Below the pieces are notes generated by a model. The model ran no database searches. It was not told the origin of the DNA and worked only from the letters and a program-made list of their open reading frames with translations. This document shows positions 43,148-51,555 of a stretch of DNA of 64,000 nucleotides, in pieces. Each line of letters starts with the position of its first letter. Position 1 is the first letter of the stretch. The DNA is from Phocaeicola vulgatus ATCC 8482 (lineage in GTDB: Bacteria > Bacteroidota > Bacteroidia > Bacteroidales > Bacteroidaceae), in contig NC_009614.1 of the NCBI RefSeq assembly GCF_000012825.1, forward strand, positions 5,022,001-5,086,000, given 5' to 3'. The translations under genes and the position numbers were made by a program.

Positions 43148-44344
43148 ATGTTTTCAATAGACTATATAAAAGAATGGTCGGAATCATACAAAACAGATCT
43201 GACCACCAATATCATGCCGTTTTGGCTGAAATACGGGCTGGACAAGGTCAATGGAGGTATTTATACCTGCGTTGACCGAAACGGCAGCTTGATGGACACC
43301 ACCAAATCAGTGTGGTTCCAAGGAAGATTTGCTTTTATCTGTTCCTATGCATATAATAATATAGAAAAGAACGAAGCATGGCTGGCGGCAGCTAAAAGTA
43401 CAATAGACTTTATAGAAGCGCATTGTTTTGACTCTGACGGACGTATGTATTTCGAAGTGACTGCCGAAGGCACTCCCTTGCGCAAACGCCGTTATATTTT
43501 CTCGGAGTCATTCGCAGCCATCGCCATGTCGGAATATGCCATCGCATCCGGTGACCAGACGTATGCCGTAAAAGCATTAGACTTGTTCAAACGGATGCAG
43601 TATTTTATGGAAACACCAGGCATACTCCCTCCAAAATATCTGGATACTCTTCCTATGAAAGGACATTCCATCACAATGATCCTGATTAATGTAGCATCAC
43701 GTATCCGTCAGGCCATTCAAGATGAAAGCTTCAACGGACAGATTGACGCTTCCATCGCCCAACTGCGCAAAGATTTCATGCATCCCGAATTCAAGGCGTT
43801 GCTTGAAACGGTAGGCCCCCATGGAGAATTCATCGACAGCAACATGGGCCGCACCATCAATCCGGGACATTGTATCGAGACCGCCTGGTTTCTGCTGGAA
43901 GAAGCCAAATACCGTAATTGGGACAAAGATATTACGGAATTGGCCCTCACTATCCTTGATTGGTCTTGGGAGTGGGGATGGGACAAAGAATTCGGAGGTA
44001 TCATCAACTTCAAAGACTGCAAGAACCTTCCGCCACAGGATTATTCCCAAGACATGAAATTCTGGTGGCCTCAGACAGAGGCTATCATCGCTACTTTGTA
44101 TGCATATTTAGCAACCGGAAATGAAAAATACCTTGACATGCACAAGCAAATCAGCGATTGGACATACACCCATTTCCCTGATAAAGAGTGTGGAGAATGG
44201 TTTGGATATCTCCATCGTGACGGCACGCCTGCACAAATGGCCAAGGGTAACCTGTTCAAAGGCCCGTTCCACATTCCAAGAATGATGATCAAGGGCTATA
44301 CATTGTGCAAGGAAATACTCGACAACAAAAAATCACATTTATAA
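43148..44344 (+). CDS. nanE: AGE-family N-acylglucosamine 2-epimerase
   Basis: 398 aa, (alpha/alpha)6-barrel protein of the N-acylglucosamine 2-epimerase family. Conserved blocks: TTKSVWFQGRFAFICSYAYN, YFEVTAEGTPLRKRRYIFSESFAAIAMSEYA, MKGHSITMILINVASRIRQ, NPGHCIETAWFLLEEA, DYSQDMKFWWPQTEAIIATLYAY, with the catalytic His and the Arg in place. It interconverts ManNAc and GlcNAc. In B. fragilis this enzyme replaces the ManNAc-kinase/NanE-6-phosphate route, so GlcNAc, not ManNAc-6-P, is the next intermediate. It lies 12 bp after nanL. The symbol follows B. fragilis usage and is not the E. coli NanE. Confidence 0.88.
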   Translation: MFSIDYIKEWSESYKTDLTTNIMPFWLKYGLDKVNGGIYTCVDRNGSLMDTTKSVWFQGRFAFICSYAYNNIEKNEAWLAAAKSTIDFIEAHCFDSDGRMYFEVTAEGTPLRKRRYIFSESFAAIAMSEYAIASGDQTYAVKALDLFKRMQYFMETPGILPPKYLDTLPMKGHSITMILINVASRIRQAIQDESFNGQIDASIAQLRKDFMHPEFKALLETVGPHGEFIDSNMGRTINPGHCIETAWFLLEEAKYRNWDKDITELALTILDWSWEWGWDKEFGGIINFKDCKNLPPQDYSQDMKFWWPQTEAIIATLYAYLATGNEKYLDMHKQISDWTYTHFPDKECGEWFGYLHRDGTPAQMAKGNLFKGPFHIPRMMIKGYTLCKEILDNKKSHL

Positions 44345-44362
44345 AGCCCTTTATCTATTAGC

Positions 44363-45598
44363 ATGAAAAACAGTAAAATTTATCCTTGGGTTGTAGTAGG
44401 ATTATTATGGGGTGTTGCCCTGTTGAATTACATGGACCGGCAAATGTTGTCCACAATGAGAGATGCCATGGCGGTGGATATCACCGAGCTTCAGTCAGCT
44501 GCCAATTTTGGGCGACTGATGGGAGTCTTTCTTTGGATATATGGCTGTATGAGCCCTATAGCCGGAATGGTGGGCGACCGCATGAACCGCAAATGGCTTA
44601 TTGTTGGCAGTTTGTTTGTATGGTCGGCCGTCACTTATCTGATGGGAATCGCCGACACCTATAATGAAGTTTTTTTCCTTCGCGCCTTGATGGGAATCAG
44701 CGAAGCGCTCTATATTCCTGCCGGATTGTCACTGATCGCCGACTATCACTCCGATAAGTCACGTTCATTAGCCATCGGTATTCACATGACCGGGCTCTAC
44801 ACCGGGCAGGCCATCGGAGGTTTCGGCGCTACAGTAGCCGCTGCTTTTTCCTGGCATACAACCTTTCATTGGTTCGGCATCGCCGGCATCGCATACGCCG
44901 TAATTTTGATGCTTTTTCTACATGAAAAGAAGGATAGAATACAAATTGAACAAATAAATTCACCTTCCGGTAAAGAAAAAAGCAATTTATTGAAGGGATT
45001 ATCATTACTTTTCAGTAATATTGCATTCTGGGTGATTCTGCTATATTTCGCAGCCCCCAGTTTACCGGGATGGGCAACCAAAAACTGGTTACCTACCTTG
45101 TTCGCCGAGAACCTGAATATACCGATGTCACAAGCCGGCCCCATGTCGACTATCACCATCGCGCTATCCTCGTTCATTGGCGTAATTATTGGTGGAACCT
45201 TATCCGATAAGTGGGTGCAAAGAAATATAAAAGGACGTGTGTACACGGGTGCCATCGGCTTGGGACTTACTATTCCATCCCTGCTTTTACTAGGGTTCGG
45301 ACACAGTTTCGTAGCTGTTGTGGGAGCTGGATTATTATTCGGAATCGGTTATGGTATCTTCGATGCCAACAATATGCCGATTCTATGCCAGTTCGTATCA
45401 TCCAAACACCGTGCTACCGCCTATGGTATCATGAATATGACAGGCGTGTTTGCGGGAGCAGCCATTACCGAAGTCTTGGGAAAGTGGACAGACGGAGGTA
45501 AGTTGGGACTGGGATTTGCCATGTTGGCTATTATTGTGCTTATCGCACTGGTAGTACAATTGACATTCCTCCGTCCCAAAACGGATAATATGGAATAA
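44363..45598 (+). CDS. nanT: MFS transporter, probable sialic acid permease
   Basis: 411 aa with 12 predicted membrane segments. MFS signature motifs are seen at GMVGDRMNRKW (loop 2-3) and GGTLSDKWVQRNIKGR (loop 8-9), with NYMDRQMLSTM in the first loop. Its place between the lyase/epimerase genes and nagB matches nanT of the B. fragilis nanLET operon, so sialic acid is the expected substrate; the ACS-type fold alone would also fit hexuronates. It is separated from the epimerase by 18 bp. Confidence 0.8.
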   Translation: MKNSKIYPWVVVGLLWGVALLNYMDRQMLSTMRDAMAVDITELQSAANFGRLMGVFLWIYGCMSPIAGMVGDRMNRKWLIVGSLFVWSAVTYLMGIADTYNEVFFLRALMGISEALYIPAGLSLIADYHSDKSRSLAIGIHMTGLYTGQAIGGFGATVAAAFSWHTTFHWFGIAGIAYAVILMLFLHEKKDRIQIEQINSPSGKEKSNLLKGLSLLFSNIAFWVILLYFAAPSLPGWATKNWLPTLFAENLNIPMSQAGPMSTITIALSSFIGVIIGGTLSDKWVQRNIKGRVYTGAIGLGLTIPSLLLLGFGHSFVAVVGAGLLFGIGYGIFDANNMPILCQFVSSKHRATAYGIMNMTGVFAGAAITEVLGKWTDGGKLGLGFAMLAIIVLIALVVQLTFLRPKTDNME

Positions 45599-45643
45599 CC
45601 CGTATAGTTAACTTAACACTTAAAACTTAAAAAAGAAAGAACC

Positions 45644-46435
45644 ATGAGAGTAATTATTGAATCTGATTACCAAGCGCTGTCACAATGGGCGGCAAACTAT
45701 GTAGCTAGTAAAATCAATGCGGCAAATCCGACTCCTGAAAAACCTTTTGTTTTAGGTTGTCCCACAGGATCTTCACCGCTAGGCATGTACAAAGCGCTGA
45801 TAGAACTGAACAAGCAGGGAAAAGTATCTTTCCAGAATGTCGTTACTTTCAATATGGACGAATATGTAGGCTTGCCTGAAGATCATCCAGAAAGCTACCA
45901 TACATTTATGTGGAAAAACTTTTTTAACCATATTGATATAAAGAAAGAAAATGTACATATCCTGAACGGAAATGCCGAAGACCTGGAAGCAGAATGCGCC
46001 AACTACGAAAAACAAATAGCCGAAATCGGAGGCATCGACCTGTTTATGGGAGGTATCGGTCCCGACGGACATATCGCATTCAACGAGCCGGGCTCATCTT
46101 TGTCTTCACGCACACGTATCAAAACACTGACTACAGACACAATCATTGCAAACTCACGTTTCTTTGACAATGACGTGAACAAAGTACCTAAAACTGCGTT
46201 AACAGTAGGTGTAGGGACTGTCCTTTCAGCCAAAGAAGTTCTGATTATCTGCAACGGGCACAACAAAGCACGTGCTTTGCAACATGCCGTTGAAGGTGGT
46301 ATTACACAAATGTGGACTATCAGCGCATTACAAATGCACCAGCATGGCATCATTGTTTGTGACGAAGCCGCTACAGACGAACTGAAAGTCGGTACCTACA
46401 AATATTTCAAAGACATCGAAAAAGCTAATTTGTAA
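45644..46435 (+). CDS. nagB: Glucosamine-6-phosphate deaminase
   Basis: 263 aa. Converts glucosamine-6-phosphate to fructose-6-phosphate and ammonia. The catalytic set is complete: general base Asp in [13 protein letters not shown], and Asp, His and Glu in [37 protein letters not shown] and [15 protein letters not shown] are also family blocks. It ends the catabolic route begun by nanL, with nagA encoded apart at 61183. The next gene starts 3 bp behind it. Confidence 0.96.
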   Translation: MRVIIESDYQALSQWAANYVASKINAANPTPEKPFVLGCPTGSSPLGMYKALIELNKQGKVSFQNVVTFNMDEYVGLPEDHPESYHTFMWKNFFNHIDIKKENVHILNGNAEDLEAECANYEKQIAEIGGIDLFMGGIGPDGHIAFNEPGSSLSSRTRIKTLTTDTIIANSRFFDNDVNKVPKTALTVGVGTVLSAKEVLIICNGHNKARALQHAVEGGITQMWTISALQMHQHGIIVCDEAATDELKVGTYKYFKDIEKANL

Positions 46436-46438
46436 TTT

Positions 46439-48427
46439 ATGAGAACAAACTTAAGTTCGCAGATTTCTCTGAACAGAGTATCTCCGAAATATTATAAACC
46501 CGAAAATGCGGTGGAACGTTCTGTCTTGACCCGCTGCGAAAAAGTGCCTACCGACATCTATGAAACGATGGAGGAAGGCGTGCAGCACATTGCCAACGAA
46601 ATTACGGCAAAAATTCAGGAACGTCAGCGCGAAGGAAAGTTCTGCGTGATTGGGGCTGGAACCGGTGCTTCATTACGGCCGCTTTATGCCGAACTAGTCC
46701 GTAAACATAAAGATGAAGGACTAAGTTTCCGTAACGTAGTAATTTTCAATTTATATGAATATTACCCTTTGGCTTCCGAAGGGGCTGGAAGCAGTTTCTC
46801 ACAGCTGAACGACTTATTCCTAAGCCAAATCGACATCGATAAACAAAATGTATTCACCATCGACGGAACGATTCCGCAGGAAGCTGTCATCGAATACTGC
46901 CGCCTGTACGAACAACGTATCCAGACTTTTGGCGGTATAGACATCGTATTAATGGGCATTGGTCGTGAAGGCAATATTGCCATGAACGAGCCGGGATCAA
47001 GCTTGAGCTCCCCTACCCGACTGATTTTGATTGACTCAACCTCGCGTGCTGAAGCTGCACACAACTTGGGAGTGGACAATCTCCCTCCCTGTTCCATCAC
47101 GATGGGTGTGGCAACTATTATGGCTGCCCGCAAAATCTATTTGCTGGCATGGGGAGATGACAAAGCCGATATCATCAAGAAAGCGGTGGAAGACAAAGTG
47201 AGCGACACTCTGCCCGCTTCTTATCTGCAAATGCATAACAATGCAAATGTCTGCATAGATCTGGCAGCGGCTTCTCACCTTACCCGTATCCAACGTCCGT
47301 GGCTGGTAACCAATTGCGAATGGAACGACAAATTGATTCGCAGCGCTATTGTATGGTTGTGTATGCGTGTCAAAAAACCGATTCTGAAACTGACCAACAA
47401 AGATTACAATGAAAACGGACTGAGCGAACTGCTGGCACTCTACGGTTCTGCTTACAACGTAAATATCAAAATATTCAATGACTTGCAGCACACCATCACC
47501 GGATGGCCCGGCGGCAAGCCCAATGCAGATGACACCTATCGCCCCGAACGGGCAAAACCATTCCCGAAACGCGTGGTAGTCTTCTCTCCGCACCCGGATG
47601 ATGACGTAATCTCAATGGGTGGAACTTTACGGCGTTTGGTTCAGCAAGGTCACGAAGTACACGTAGCATACGAAACTTCCGGAAACATTGCCGTAGGCGA
47701 TGAAGAAGTAGTACGTTTCATGCACTTCATCAACGGTTTCAACCAACTTTTTGATGAAAACTCCAACGAAACCATCAAAAACAAATACGCTGAAATCAAG
47801 AAATTCCTTGCCGCCAAGAAAGAAGGCGATATGGACAGCCGCGATATCCTGACCATTAAAGGACTGATCCGTCGTGGCGAGGCCCGTACTGCAAGTACTT
47901 ACAATCAAATTCCATTGAACCGTGTCCACTTCCTCGACTTGCCGTTCTATGAAACAGGAAAAATCGAGAAGAACCCTATCAGTGAAGCCGATGTGGAAAT
48001 CGTTTTACAGTTACTACGTGACGTAAAACCCCACCAAATTTATGTGGCCGGTGACCTTGCCGACCCGCACGGAACCCATCGTGTCTGCACAGACGCAGTG
48101 CTTGCCGCTATCGACATCGAAAAAGAAGCCGGTGCCGAATGGTTGAAAGATTGCCGCATCTGGATGTATCGTGGCGCATGGGCGGAATGGGAAATTGAAA
48201 ACATTGAAATGGCCGTACCGTTCAGTCCGGAAGAATTGCGTGCTAAACGTAACTCCATCTTAAAGCATCAGTCTCAGATGGAAAGCGCACCGTTCCTGGG
48301 CAACGACGAACGTCTGTTCTGGCAAAGAAGTGAAGACCGCAACCGGGGTACCGCTGCTTTGTATGACCAACTTGGTTTGGCATGTTATGAAGCAATGGAG
48401 GCCTTCGTGGAATACGTACCCCTATAA
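46439..48427 (+). CDS. NagB-like domain fused to PIG-L/LmbE deacetylase
   Basis: 662 aa. Residues about 20-290 have the NagB fold, but active-site positions are changed: the Asp of FNMDEY is Tyr106 (FNLYEY), and the Asp and His of GIGxDGH are Glu177 and Asn179 (GIGREGN); only the NEPGSS Glu184 remains. From about 375 there is a PIG-L deacetylase domain with an intact zinc site: HPDDD (385-389) and HGTH (544-547). Thus the NagB part is probably catalytically inactive or changed, while the deacetylase part should work on an N-acetyl-amino sugar. It lies 3 bp after nagB and is the last gene of the nan operon. Whether it deacetylates GlcNAc-6-P, another amino sugar, or acts as an allosteric partner of NagB is open. 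Confidence 0.8.
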   Translation: MRTNLSSQISLNRVSPKYYKPENAVERSVLTRCEKVPTDIYETMEEGVQHIANEITAKIQERQREGKFCVIGAGTGASLRPLYAELVRKHKDEGLSFRNVVIFNLYEYYPLASEGAGSSFSQLNDLFLSQIDIDKQNVFTIDGTIPQEAVIEYCRLYEQRIQTFGGIDIVLMGIGREGNIAMNEPGSSLSSPTRLILIDSTSRAEAAHNLGVDNLPPCSITMGVATIMAARKIYLLAWGDDKADIIKKAVEDKVSDTLPASYLQMHNNANVCIDLAAASHLTRIQRPWLVTNCEWNDKLIRSAIVWLCMRVKKPILKLTNKDYNENGLSELLALYGSAYNVNIKIFNDLQHTITGWPGGKPNADDTYRPERAKPFPKRVVVFSPHPDDDVISMGGTLRRLVQQGHEVHVAYETSGNIAVGDEEVVRFMHFINGFNQLFDENSNETIKNKYAEIKKFLAAKKEGDMDSRDILTIKGLIRRGEARTASTYNQIPLNRVHFLDLPFYETGKIEKNPISEADVEIVLQLLRDVKPHQIYVAGDLADPHGTHRVCTDAVLAAIDIEKEAGAEWLKDCRIWMYRGAWAEWEIENIEMAVPFSPEELRAKRNSILKHQSQMESAPFLGNDERLFWQRSEDRNRGTAALYDQLGLACYEAMEAFVEYVPL

Positions 48428-48480
48428 TTTAAGAAACAACCTAACCTAATTTTATACTAACCTTTAACCAAAAAACCGAA

Positions 48481-48519
48481 AATCCCCGATGGATGTGATA
48501 TCCCTCGGGGATTATTTTT
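48481..48519 (+). terminator. Terminator of the nan operon
   Basis: AATCCCCGA (48481-48489) and TCGGGGATT (48505-48513) form a 9 bp stem around 15 nt, followed by ATTTTTA. Confidence 0.75.
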
Positions 48520-48602
48520 AGATTTCCATTTATTGCAAATGATATCCCATAGTCATCCTCACCACAGCTACCTGCTTCGAGCAACACACCCCAAACTACA
48601 TC

Positions 48603-49367
48603 TCATAATTCATTAATCCCATAGCCAAACAAAGCAAAATCCCCCAGACAAGGATCTTCGGGAAAAACCTCAGCCAAAGCCGCAGTAATAGTTCTTGCAT
48701 TATTCAGCGTATAAGATTTACTTCGGGTCAGCTCCAATCTGAAAGCCATCTCACTGACATGTGTATCCAAAGGGATAATCAACTCACATGGAGAGAAATT
48801 CCTCCAGATTCCAAAATCCACTTCCGAATCGCGACGGATCATCCAGCGCAGAAACATATTCAATTTCTTTTGCGGCGCCTTATCCGACACTCCAAACAAA
48901 CGACAAAGACGTTGCATCGGAGTTCCATCCGTTTCGCAAAGAAGAGCATTCTCCATACTCTCATACCTATCATATATAGTATACAGCCAATGAAACAATT
49001 GTGCCATTCTATTTTTTGAAACCGTCCGATAGAACGACTCCTCACCACAGAAATCAATTTTCCAGTTCCCGGACAACACATACTGCAAAGGCTGCCGGTT
49101 CATTATGGAATCCAGCCGTTCTGCCGCCTTCAGTATTTGAGGGCGGGCTCCGAAACTAAGAAAAGCAGTCAGAAAAGCACTGATTTCAATATCCGCTTTG
49201 AAATGATAGCGATGCGGGAACTGTACCGGATCAGAAGAAATAAAATCAGAGTTATGATACCGGTCAGCATATTTCCGCAAAAAATCAGCTACCGCCATCC
49301 GGCTCTCATGAGTTTGCCGTTCTGTAATATAAGACATGAATCGCTCTTGTTCGTTCTTTCGGGTCAT
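48603..49367 (-). CDS. TIGR02757 (DUF2400) family protein
   Basis: 254 aa from ATG 49367; upstream in-frame codons to 49436 lie across a -7 box at 49393-49400 and are excluded. The segments ADIEISAFLTAFLSFGARPQI, RLCRLFGVSDKAPQKKLNMFLRWMIRRDS, CELIIPLDTHVSEMAFRLELT and PCLGDFALFGYGI are those of the TIGR02757 family, whose function is unknown. The pattern of helices resembles DNA glycosylase HhH-GPD folds (LDTHV, then a DFALFGYG end). It stands behind the AraC gene in the same direction. Confidence 0.75.
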   Translation of the reverse strand: MTRKNEQERFMSYITERQTHESRMAVADFLRKYADRYHNSDFISSDPVQFPHRYHFKADIEISAFLTAFLSFGARPQILKAAERLDSIMNRQPLQYVLSGNWKIDFCGEESFYRTVSKNRMAQLFHWLYTIYDRYESMENALLCETDGTPMQRLCRLFGVSDKAPQKKLNMFLRWMIRRDSEVDFGIWRNFSPCELIIPLDTHVSEMAFRLELTRSKSYTLNNARTITAALAEVFPEDPCLGDFALFGYGINEL

Positions 49368-49392
49368 AAATAAAACGTTTATGATTTGTACA

Positions 49393-49400
49393 CAAAGGTA
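49393..49400 (-). promoter_or_regulatory. -7 element of the TIGR02757 gene
   Basis: TACCTTTG on the minus strand, 26 nt before the chosen ATG. -33 region is poor. Confidence 0.4.
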
Positions 49401-49432
49401 TATTAAAATAAAATAGATTGCATTTTCTGAAA

Positions 49433-50323
49433 TCAAATTCCATCCTTAATCCTCAACTTGCCTTTTCTATATTCTTTAGGTGAAATCCCCACATATTGCT
49501 TAAAATACTTTCCAAAGAAAGACTGCGTAGGGAAATTCAATTGGTCTGCAATCTCCTTGATACTCAGATCCGATCCTTCAAGCAACTGTTTTGCCTCGGT
49601 AATCACCATTTGCACAATCCATTGCAAAGCACTATTTCCCGACTTCTCTTTAATGATGGTGGAAAAATAACGTGGAGTAATATGCTGCATCCTCGCATAA
49701 TAAGCAACATCACGCTCCTTTCTATACAAACGGAAAAGAGCCAGCATGAAATTCTGAAAAATCACATCCTTCTTGTTCTGCGGCAAGGGCTGCATGGGTT
49801 GGTTGGCAAAATACATATTCAATATCTCATAGCAGAAAGTCTGCCCCATCGACTTGATCAGTTCCAAAGTCAGGCGTTGTTGCTGCAAATTCACCTCTTG
49901 CACATCCTCCGCCTCTATCCTCTCCCGCAAATTATCCAACAGATACTCCAAATGAGCACGTTGCTTATCCGAAAGTGATATACAAGGATGCTTCCGCATA
50001 AAAAGCTGGTTTTCCACATTGATCACCCTATTGACGATAGGAATGATATAATCTAAATCCACTTCAACCATAACCCCTTCCGCATCCTCACTCTTATGAA
50101 GCAGATGCACCAAGGTAGAAGCCATGTAAATATACACATCACCGGGATTTATCTGAAAATGCTTATCTTCCAGTGAAACCTCCACATTTCCTTTCCGGCA
50201 AAAGAAAAGGCCACATTTATTAAATGTCGAAATAATCTGTCCGTCTTTAAAGGCATACAGTTCACTATCCGAAAGAAATCTAAAGAGAAAAGGCATCTGT
50301 TGTCTGTCCATCAATCTATACAT
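49433..50323 (-). CDS. AraC-family transcriptional regulator
   Basis: 296 aa. The N-terminal half is a cupin-like effector domain (CGLFFCRKGNVEVSLEDKHFQINPGDVYIYMAS). The C-terminal AraC domain (about 200-290) has two HTHs: YARMQHITPRYFSTIIKEKSG and LSIKEIADQLNFPTQSFFGKYFKQYVGISPKEYRK. It is divergent from the RND efflux operon at 50488, so it probably controls it. The 164 bp intergenic region contains an in-phase direct repeat (50346-50397). The inducing ligand is unknown. Confidence 0.88.
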   Translation of the reverse strand: MYRLMDRQQMPFLFRFLSDSELYAFKDGQIISTFNKCGLFFCRKGNVEVSLEDKHFQINPGDVYIYMASTLVHLLHKSEDAEGVMVEVDLDYIIPIVNRVINVENQLFMRKHPCISLSDKQRAHLEYLLDNLRERIEAEDVQEVNLQQQRLTLELIKSMGQTFCYEILNMYFANQPMQPLPQNKKDVIFQNFMLALFRLYRKERDVAYYARMQHITPRYFSTIIKEKSGNSALQWIVQMVITEAKQLLEGSDLSIKEIADQLNFPTQSFFGKYFKQYVGISPKEYRKGKLRIKDGI

Positions 50324-50345
50324 TCTTTAATTTACTGCAAAATAA

Positions 50346-50397
50346 ATACAAATCGTAAACTTTCCAGCTACATAACAACCCAAAAATATACAAATCG
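50346..50397. repeat. Direct repeat, candidate AraC-type operator
   Basis: ATACAAATCG occurs at 50346-50355 and again at 50388-50397, 42 bp apart (four helical turns), in the region between the divergent AraC gene and efflux operon. Confidence 0.4.
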
Positions 50398-50421
50398 GAC
50401 AATTTATCATTCATATCAACC

Positions 50422-50452
50422 TTTTCTATCCTCTTGCTTCGGAATAACTTTG
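50422..50452 (+). promoter_or_regulatory. Promoter of the RND efflux operon
   Basis: TTTT (50422-50425), 19 nt, TAACTTTG (50445-50452); -7 exact. Expected start near 50459, after the TTG (50467) sits only 8 nt further; the ATG at 50488 is preferred. Confidence 0.55.
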
Positions 50453-50487
50453 TATCAGAAAACTAATTGCACGAAAATCATAGTAGT

Positions 50488-51555
50488 ATGAAACGAATTT
50501 ATCTTATTCTAACAGGTATTTCCTTGATCTTACTAAGTTCCTGCGCACAACGTGCCCAGGAAGCCAAAGGTCATCAGACAGTAAAAATAGACACAGTTGT
50601 TTCTGCCGACAAACAAACGTTCCTGCAATTTCCGGGAAAGGTAAAAGCCGCACAAGATATCAGCCTTGCCTTCCGGGTAAGCGGAACCATCAGCAAAATA
50701 CATGTAAAAGACGGCGCCCGTGTACAAGAGGGACAATTACTGGCCGAACTGGACCCCACCGACTATCAAGTACAACTGGATGCTACTGAAGCAGAATACC
50801 AGCAAATAAAAGCGGAAGCAGAAAGGGTCATGGCTCTTTACAAAGACAACGGAACCACCCCCAACGCCAATGACAAAGCCGTATACGGGCTCAAGCAAAT
50901 CACCGCCAAGTACAAACACCATAAAGATCAGTTGGCTTACACCCGGCTCTATGCTCCTTTCAACGGGTATGTCCAGAAACGCCTGTTCGAAGCTCACGAA
51001 ACCATCGGAGCCGGAATGCCCGTCATTGCCATGATCAGCGGCGGAACCCCCGAAGTGGAAATAAATCTGCCTGCGGCCGAATATATCCGCCGGGAGCAGT
51101 TCGACAATTATCACTGCACATTTGATATCTATCCGGGCGAAACCTACCCGCTGAAACTAATCAGTGTCACCCCGAAAGCCAACGCAAACCAACTATACAC
51201 CATGCGCCTGCAAGTAGTACCCGGCACACGGGCTATCCCTTCTCCCGGCATGAACACCATGGTAACCATCCTTTGCCGTACAGAGCAGGAGAATACTCTT
51301 TCTGTCCCTACCGGCGCCATCCTGCAAAAAGAAGGCAAAGCGTATGTGTTCGTCTTTCATCCATCCAGCAATACCGTACACAGACAGGAAGTATCCATAC
51401 TGCGTTTGTTGAACAACGGACACAGTCTCATCACTTCCAGACAACTGCAACCGGGAGAGCAGATTGTATCCTCGGGCGTACACCACATTGAGGATGGAGA
51501 AATTGTAAAACCTTTGTCACCGGTCACTAACACAAATATAGGAGGATTATTATAA
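50488..51555 (+). CDS. RND efflux periplasmic adaptor (MFP) lipoprotein
   Basis: 355 aa from ATG 50488 (a TTG frame start lies at 50467). Lipoprotein signal KRIYLILTGISLILLSSC with Cys18. Barrel-sandwich halves are seen at AFRVSGTISKIHVKDGARVQEGQLLAELDPTDYQ and YTRLYAPFNGYVQKRLFEAHETIGAG, with a short hairpin of helices between them. A beta-barrel and membrane-proximal domain follow (SVPTGAILQKEGKAYVFV). It links the inner-membrane pump at 51555 to the TolC-like protein at 54713. Stop and next start overlap as TAATG. Confidence 0.92.
   Translation: MKRIYLILTGISLILLSSCAQRAQEAKGHQTVKIDTVVSADKQTFLQFPGKVKAAQDISLAFRVSGTISKIHVKDGARVQEGQLLAELDPTDYQVQLDATEAEYQQIKAEAERVMALYKDNGTTPNANDKAVYGLKQITAKYKHHKDQLAYTRLYAPFNGYVQKRLFEAHETIGAGMPVIAMISGGTPEVEINLPAAEYIRREQFDNYHCTFDIYPGETYPLKLISVTPKANANQLYTMRLQVVPGTRAIPSPGMNTMVTILCRTEQENTLSVPTGAILQKEGKAYVFVFHPSSNTVHRQEVSILRLLNNGHSLITSRQLQPGEQIVSSGVHHIEDGEIVKPLSPVTNTNIGGLL

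Noticed and set aside
47036..47593. 185 aa minus-strand ORF opposite the NagB/PIG-L fusion
   Set aside because: Shadow of a strongly conserved coding frame; no promoter or family signal.
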